From: DASWJZ01 sp038211615
GTDB lineage: Bacteria > Pseudomonadota > Alphaproteobacteria > Rhizobiales > Afifellaceae
Direction of reading: 5' to 3'
NCBI GenBank assembly: GCA_038211615.1
Contig: JBBQVL010000081.1
Coordinates: forward strand, 1-18,733
DNA: 18,733 bases
The notes under the pieces are model-generated. The model saw only the letters and a program-made list of their open reading frames with translations, searched no databases and had not been told where the DNA came from. The number at the start of each line of letters is the position of its first letter. Position 1 is the first letter of the stretch. Of this stretch, positions 15,011 to 18,733 are shown piece by piece. A program made the translations under genes and the position numbers.

Positions 15011-15451
15011 TTGGCCAAGGTCTTCGTATCAGCGGTGGTCGATGCGCCGGCGGCGGAAGTCTGGACACTCATCCGCGACTTCAACGGCCTGCCGGGCTGG
15101 CTGCCGGCGGCTACCGAGAGCCGCATCGAGCAGAACGCCCGCCCCGACCAGATCGGCTGCGTGCGGAATTTTTCGCTGCGGGACGGCGGGCGAATCCGCG
15201 AGCGGCTCCTCGGCCTCTCGGACTTCGATTTCTCCATGACCTACGAGATCCTCGAGAGCCCGATGGGGGTGGAGGACTATGTCGCGACGCTGCGGCTCTT
15301 CCCGGTGACCGACGGCGACCGCTCCTATGTCGAATGGACGGCGGAGTTCGGTTGCCCGCCGGCGCGCGAGGCGGAGCTCGTCAACCTGATCGGCAGGAAT
15401 GTCTTCCTCGGCGGGCTGCGCGCCCTGCAGACGCGCTTCACCCGGCGATGA
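15011..15451 (+). CDS. SRPBCC (START/polyketide-cyclase-like) family protein, copy 1
   Basis: A 146-residue stand-alone helix-grip protein of the SRPBCC superfamily, whose members hold hydrophobic ligands or lipids in a deep cavity. Family features are the opening strand KVFVSAVVDAPAAEVWTLI, the RDFNGLPGWLPA helix region, the central strands ending in RIRERLLGLSD, MTYEILESPMGVEDYVATL, and the long C-terminal helix with GGLRALQTRF. There is no signal peptide, so it is presumably cytoplasmic. The TTG start at 15011 is chosen because it puts the family's first strand at the N-terminus and GGGGAG lies upstream; no better ATG is nearby. It is 17 bp after the flotillin, and its stop overlaps the ATG of a paralogous domain in the next gene. 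Function and ligand are unknown. Confidence 0.88.
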   Translation: MAKVFVSAVVDAPAAEVWTLIRDFNGLPGWLPAATESRIEQNARPDQIGCVRNFSLRDGGRIRERLLGLSDFDFSMTYEILESPMGVEDYVATLRLFPVTDGDRSYVEWTAEFGCPPAREAELVNLIGRNVFLGGLRALQTRFTRR

Positions 15452-17127
15452 GCCGCGTCGTCCGGCTGTCGGAGAGCACCGTCATCGACGCGCCGATCGA
15501 GGCGATCTGGCCGCTCATCAGGGATTTCAACAGCCACGCAACCTGGCACCCTGCGATCGCGGCGAGCCGCATCGAGGCGGGCGAAGCCGGCGACATCGTT
15601 GGGGCGGTGCGGGTCTTCCAGCTCGGGGACGGCTCGCGGCTCCGCGAGCAGCTGATCGCGCTTTCCGACCGGGAGCGGCAGCTCACCTATTGCCTGCTCG
15701 AGGCGCCGCTGCCGCTGATGGATTACGTGGCGACGATGCGGCTCCGGCCGGTGACCGAGGGCGGCCGCACCTTCCTGACCTGGGAATCGCGTTTTCGTCC
15801 GCCGGAGGATCAGGCGGAGAGGCTGTCACGGCTGGTGCGGGACGACATCTACCGCGCCGGCTTCCGGGCGCTGCAGGCGCGGTTCGGACAGGCAGGCATG
15901 GGGGCCGGCCCCCCTGCGCTCGCTATCGTTCCCGCTGCGACGCCGATGGCATCCACCTTCGTGCCTCATGCTGAGGCGCCCGCCGAAGGTGGGCCTCGAA
16001 GCACGCCGGGTAATTCCCCAGCCCACTGGACCGTCCTTCGAGGCGGCGCCGACTACGTCGGAACCGCACCTCAGGATGAGTTTGTGGGAATGGGGAGGCC
16101 CGTGCCTTCGGCGCCGCGCTCTACCGAAAGATTCGCGTCGTCCGGCGCCATCGAAGCGCGCGCCATTGTCGTGCCGCGCTATGGCGGGGCGGAGGTGATG
16201 GAGGCGCGCGTCGTCTCCGTGCCGCCCCCCGGCCCCGGCGAGGTGCGCATCCGGCACACGGCGATCGGCGTGAACTTCATCGACATCTATTGCCGCACCG
16301 GCTTCTTCCGCCTGCTGACGCCGCCGGACGTGCCGGGCATGGAAGCGGCCGGCATCGTGACCGATGCCGGCGAGGGCGTGGCGCATCTCCGGCCCGGCGA
16401 CCGCGTCGTCTATGCGTGCGAGCCGGTCGGCGCCTATGCCGAAGCGCGCACGATGGCGGCGACGCTGGTCATGCCCCTCCCCGACGACATCGACGACGAA
16501 ACGGCGGCGGCGATCTTCCTCAAGGGTGTGTCGGCGGAGTTTCTGCTGCATCGCGTGCACAGGGTAGAGGCGGGGGAGACGCTGCTCATCCATGCGGCCG
16601 CCGGTGGCATCGGGATGCTTTTGTGCGAATGGGCGAGCGCGCTCGGATGTCGCGTCATCGGCACGGTGTCGAGCGAGGCGAAGGCCGCGCACGCGGCGCG
16701 CGCCGGCTGCGCCGAGGTGATCGTGCACGCGCGCGAGGATTTCGTCGCGGCGGTGGCGAGGTTGACCGGCGGCCGCGGCGTCGACGTCGTTTATGACGGG
16801 GTCGGCGCGGAGACGTTCGCCGGCTCGCTCAAGGCGCTCGCCGAGCGCGGCCATCTCGTGAGCTTCGGGCAGGCGTCGGGCCCGGTCGGAAGCTCCGACA
16901 TCGGCGCGCTCGCCGCGAAATCCGCAACGATCTCCCGGCCGAACTTCGGGCACTATACCGCCGATCCGGTGCTGCTTCGAGGGATGGCGGAGCGGCTGTT
17001 CGAGGCGCTCCGGCGCGGCGTTATCCGTCCGACAATCGACGCCCGGCTGCCGCTCGCCGAGGCGGCGGAGGCGCATCGCCGGCTCGAAAGCCGCGCCAAC
17101 ATCGGCGCGATCGTTCTGATCCCCTAA
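15448..17127 (+). CDS. Fusion: SRPBCC domain + quinone oxidoreductase-like (MDR) domain
   Basis: A 559-residue continuous frame. Residues 1-147 are a SRPBCC domain clearly paralogous to the preceding gene (VIDAPIEAIWPLIRDFN, MDYVATMRLRPVTEGG, GFRALQARFG). Residues about 236-559 are a zinc-independent medium-chain dehydrogenase/quinone oxidoreductase: GVNFIDIYCRTGFF (274-287), PDVPGMEAAGIV (293-304), the NADPH-binding AAAGGIGMLLCEWA (383-396), DVVYDGVGAETF (446-457), and a C-terminus EAHRRLESRANIGAIVLIP of the usual kind. These enzymes reduce quinones or enones with NADPH. The linker (about 150-235) is Pro/Ala-rich, and its residues 171-212 are encoded by a palindromic intergenic-type repeat. 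The open frame extends to 15334, but the ATG at 15448 overlapping the previous stop (ATGA) is the real start. An internal ATG at 16090 could start a separate 345-residue oxidoreductase. Confidence 0.85.
   Translation: MSRVVRLSESTVIDAPIEAIWPLIRDFNSHATWHPAIAASRIEAGEAGDIVGAVRVFQLGDGSRLREQLIALSDRERQLTYCLLEAPLPLMDYVATMRLRPVTEGGRTFLTWESRFRPPEDQAERLSRLVRDDIYRAGFRALQARFGQAGMGAGPPALAIVPAATPMASTFVPHAEAPAEGGPRSTPGNSPAHWTVLRGGADYVGTAPQDEFVGMGRPVPSAPRSTERFASSGAIEARAIVVPRYGGAEVMEARVVSVPPPGPGEVRIRHTAIGVNFIDIYCRTGFFRLLTPPDVPGMEAAGIVTDAGEGVAHLRPGDRVVYACEPVGAYAEARTMAATLVMPLPDDIDDETAAAIFLKGVSAEFLLHRVHRVEAGETLLIHAAAGGIGMLLCEWASALGCRVIGTVSSEAKAAHAARAGCAEVIVHAREDFVAAVARLTGGRGVDVVYDGVGAETFAGSLKALAERGHLVSFGQASGPVGSSDIGALAAKSATISRPNFGHYTADPVLLRGMAERLFEALRRGVIRPTIDARLPLAEAAEAHRRLESRANIGAIVLIP
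15958..16087. repeat. Palindromic intergenic-type repeat translated inside a gene
   Basis: Two nested inverted pairs share nearly one centre (about 16018-16022). CCTCATGCTGAGG (15964-15976) pairs with CCTCAGGATGAG (16069-16080), and GCCTCGAAGCAC (15993-16004) pairs with GTCCTTCGAGGC (16033-16044), each with a few mismatches. The 'CCTTCGAGGC...CCTCAGGATGAG' form is a common non-coding repeat in Hyphomicrobiales genomes (from memory). Here it lies within the SRPBCC-oxidoreductase frame without introducing a stop codon and encodes residues 171-212 of the linker. Confidence 0.75.
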
Positions 17128-17158
17128 GCGCACAGGCATTAGAACGCCGGCAGCCAAC

Positions 17159-18433
17159 TCAGGACTTGAGCCCAACGGTGGTGAGGCCGCGCGTGATCGA
17201 TCCGGTGGTCGGCAGGAGCGGGATGAGGCAGGCCTGCAGGGCGTGATAGAGGTCGGGCTTGCCCTGGAAGAGTGGTGCGGTGCTTCCCGATGGATCGACC
17301 GCCTCGGTCTTCCAGCCGCCGTTGTCCCGATCGATCAGTTGGCTGGCGGCGAAATCCCAGAGGCGGCGGTACCAGGTCTCGTAGACCGGCGCGCCGTCAA
17401 TGGCGTTGAGGAAGGCGGCGGCGCCGATCCCTTCCGCCGTCGGCCACCAGAGCCGGTTCCGTAGGCGCGGCTTTCCCGCCCAGTCGAGCGTGTAGGTGAC
17501 GCCGCCCTCCTCCGCGTTCCAGCCATCGCCGATGGCGTGTTCGAAGAGCGCCTTCGCCGCCTCGGGGAGCCAGGCGAGACGCCGCCCGCCGAGCTCCCAC
17601 AATTGCAGCAGCAGCCGCGTCCATTCGAGCGCATGGCCGGGCGTCGTGCCGTAGGGGCGAAAAATGTCGCCGTTCGAATAGTCGCGGTCGAGTTCCCAGT
17701 TCTCGTCGAAATGCTCGGCGACGCGCCAGCCATTGGCGCGCGCGTGCCGGCCGATGACCAGCGAGGCGATGCTCTCCGCCATTTCCAGCCAGCTCCGGTC
17801 GCCCGTCGCCTCGAACGCCGCCATGGTGGATTCGGTCAGGTGCATGTTGGAGTTCTGGCCGCGATAGGCGCCGATCGGCTGCCAGTCGGCGGAAAACTCC
17901 TCCCGGACCGCACCGTGCTTCTCCTCCCAGAAGCGCGTGCGGAGGATTTCGGCGACGTCGGCAAGCAGGCGGTCGGCGTCGGGATGCCCGACGAGCTTCG
18001 CGCTCGACGCGGCGAGCAGCACGAAGGCGTGGCCGTAGGCCTGCTTCAGCGGGTCGCTCGGCCCGTCCTCGCCGATCCCCCAGAAATAGCCGCCGTTCTT
18101 CGCATCGCGATGCCCGTTCCAGAGGAATCGCATGCCGTGGTCGATGTAGGCCTCAGCGCCGGGGCGGCCCATCAGCCTCGCGATGGCGAAGCAATGCACC
18201 ATGCGCGTCGTCACATGGATCTCGCGCGCCGGGACTTTCCCGCTCGCGCTCCGGCCGATCGGGCGGCCCCGGTCGTCGAGCATGAAGAAGCCGCCCGACG
18301 GGTCGATCGCATGCGGTTCGAAGAAATCGAAGAGGCCGCTCGCCTGCGCGAGCAGCCAGTCGCGGTGGTAGCGAAGCGTTGTCCACTTCGCACCGGCCCC
18401 GGCGCCGCGCTCCGTCCTTGCATCGCCCGTCAT
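17159..18433 (-). CDS. AGE family sugar epimerase/isomerase (N-acylglucosamine 2-epimerase-like)
   Basis: A 424-residue (alpha/alpha)6-barrel enzyme of the N-acylglucosamine 2-epimerase/mannose isomerase family, cytoplasmic. Conserved barrel motifs are visible: HVTTRMVHCFA (73-83), QAYGHAFVLL (131-140, His135), QNSNMHLTES (193-202, His198), PYGTTPGHALEW (260-271, His267), RLWWPTAEGIG (327-337) and KPDLYHALQAC (392-402, His398). The NMHLTE and PGHALEW motifs are as in YihS-type aldose-ketose isomerases, so interconversion of mannose or a similar aldose with fructose is plausible; substrate choice cannot be settled by reading. It starts at the ATG at 18433, 17 bp after the stop of a sugar ABC transporter ATPase, so it is probably the last gene of a monosaccharide uptake operon. 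It converges on the oxidoreductase gene with a 31-bp gap that shows no clear terminator. Confidence 0.93.
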   Translation of the reverse strand: MTGDARTERGAGAGAKWTTLRYHRDWLLAQASGLFDFFEPHAIDPSGGFFMLDDRGRPIGRSASGKVPAREIHVTTRMVHCFAIARLMGRPGAEAYIDHGMRFLWNGHRDAKNGGYFWGIGEDGPSDPLKQAYGHAFVLLAASSAKLVGHPDADRLLADVAEILRTRFWEEKHGAVREEFSADWQPIGAYRGQNSNMHLTESTMAAFEATGDRSWLEMAESIASLVIGRHARANGWRVAEHFDENWELDRDYSNGDIFRPYGTTPGHALEWTRLLLQLWELGGRRLAWLPEAAKALFEHAIGDGWNAEEGGVTYTLDWAGKPRLRNRLWWPTAEGIGAAAFLNAIDGAPVYETWYRRLWDFAASQLIDRDNGGWKTEAVDPSGSTAPLFQGKPDLYHALQACLIPLLPTTGSITRGLTTVGLKS

Positions 18434-18450
18434 CTGAGAGAGCCGTCCGC

Positions 18451-18733
18451 CTAGTGCACCTTCGCGTCGTCGCGCGCGCCGACCATGTACTGCACCAGCT
18501 CCTCCGTGTTCGTATCGGCGGTCTTCTTCTCGGTGACCTTGCGGCCCCGGTGCATGACCATGAGGCGGTCGGAGACCGCGAAGACGTCGGGGAGCGTGTG
18601 GGTGATCAGGATGACCGGAACGCCCTGGTCGCGGAGCTTGCGGATCACCTCCAGCACCTTGTGCTGCTCGGGCACGCCGAGATTGTTGGTCGGCTCGTCC
18701 ATGATCATCAGCTTGGCGTCCCAGTAGACGGCG
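18451..18733 (-). CDS. Sugar ABC transporter ATP-binding protein, C-terminal fragment (cut by window edge)
   Basis: Only the last 94 residues are in the window; the frame continues past the right edge (AVYWDAKLMIMDEPTNN reads in frame from 18732), so the apparent Met start at 18708 is internal. Visible are Walker B LMIMDEP, the D-loop region TNNLGVPEQ, and the H-loop His in ILITHTLPDVF, followed by DRLMVMHRGRKV and a short tail. The pattern LGVPEQ...THTLPDV...MHRGRKV is that of the single-domain ATPases of ribose/fructose-type importers (FrcA-like, CUT2 class). It energises uptake of a monosaccharide. The downstream AGE isomerase suggests that the sugar is isomerised after entry. The other transporter genes must lie beyond the window. 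Confidence 0.9.
   Translation of the reverse strand, partial: AVYWDAKLMIMDEPTNNLGVPEQHKVLEVIRKLRDQGVPVILITHTLPDVFAVSDRLMVMHRGRKVTEKKTADTNTEELVQYMVGARDDAKVH

Noticed and set aside
17128..17158. Terminator between the convergent oxidoreductase and epimerase genes
   Set aside because: Only a short CGCCGGC-type stem and no T-run on either strand; not supportable.

Overview
The window is GC-rich DNA (about two thirds G+C by eye) with tightly packed genes, GGAGG-type ribosome sites, several GTG/TTG starts and three different palindromic intergenic repeats. Two of these look like repeats common in Hyphomicrobiales (Rhizobiales). Together with the FrcA-like sugar ABC ATPase fragment and the LIV-type transporter, this suggests an alphaproteobacterium of the Mesorhizobium/Phyllobacteriaceae kind. 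That placement is an inference, because there is no rRNA or other marker gene here.

Layout. Bases 1-324 hold no gene, only a tandemly repeated palindromic element (period 220). A minus-strand pair follows: a DegT/DnrJ/EryC1/StrS aminotransferase (325-1575) downstream of a GntR/FCD repressor (1665-2336). From the divergent promoter region (2337-2537) a long plus-strand operon-like block runs: FAH-family hydrolase, alpha/beta hydrolase, metal-dependent amidohydrolase, then a complete branched-chain-amino-acid-type (HAAT) ABC importer with two permeases, a secreted binding protein and two ATPases. The last ATPase is fused in frame to a Tm-1-like (UPF0261) domain and gives a 750-residue protein. 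I read this as an uptake-plus-hydrolysis locus for an unidentified small molecule, probably containing an amide or lactone bond and probably controlled by the GntR protein.

A small DUF4160/DUF2442 gene pair (12179-12717) separates this block from a second plus-strand cluster: a long flotillin/SPFH protein (12783-14993), two tandem paralogous SRPBCC lipid/ligand-binding proteins, and a quinone-oxidoreductase domain. The second SRPBCC protein is fused to the oxidoreductase through a linker that is itself encoded by a palindromic intergenic-type repeat.

At the right edge, on the minus strand, an AGE-family sugar epimerase/isomerase (17159-18433) sits 17 bp downstream of the C-terminal end of a sugar ABC transporter ATPase, which the window boundary cuts. 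This looks like the end of a monosaccharide import operon.

The most interesting items are the LivF-Tm-1 fusion, the repeat-derived linker in the SRPBCC-oxidoreductase fusion, and the undescribed hydrolase/transporter locus as a whole. I found no tRNA, rRNA, CRISPR array, insertion sequence or phage gene.
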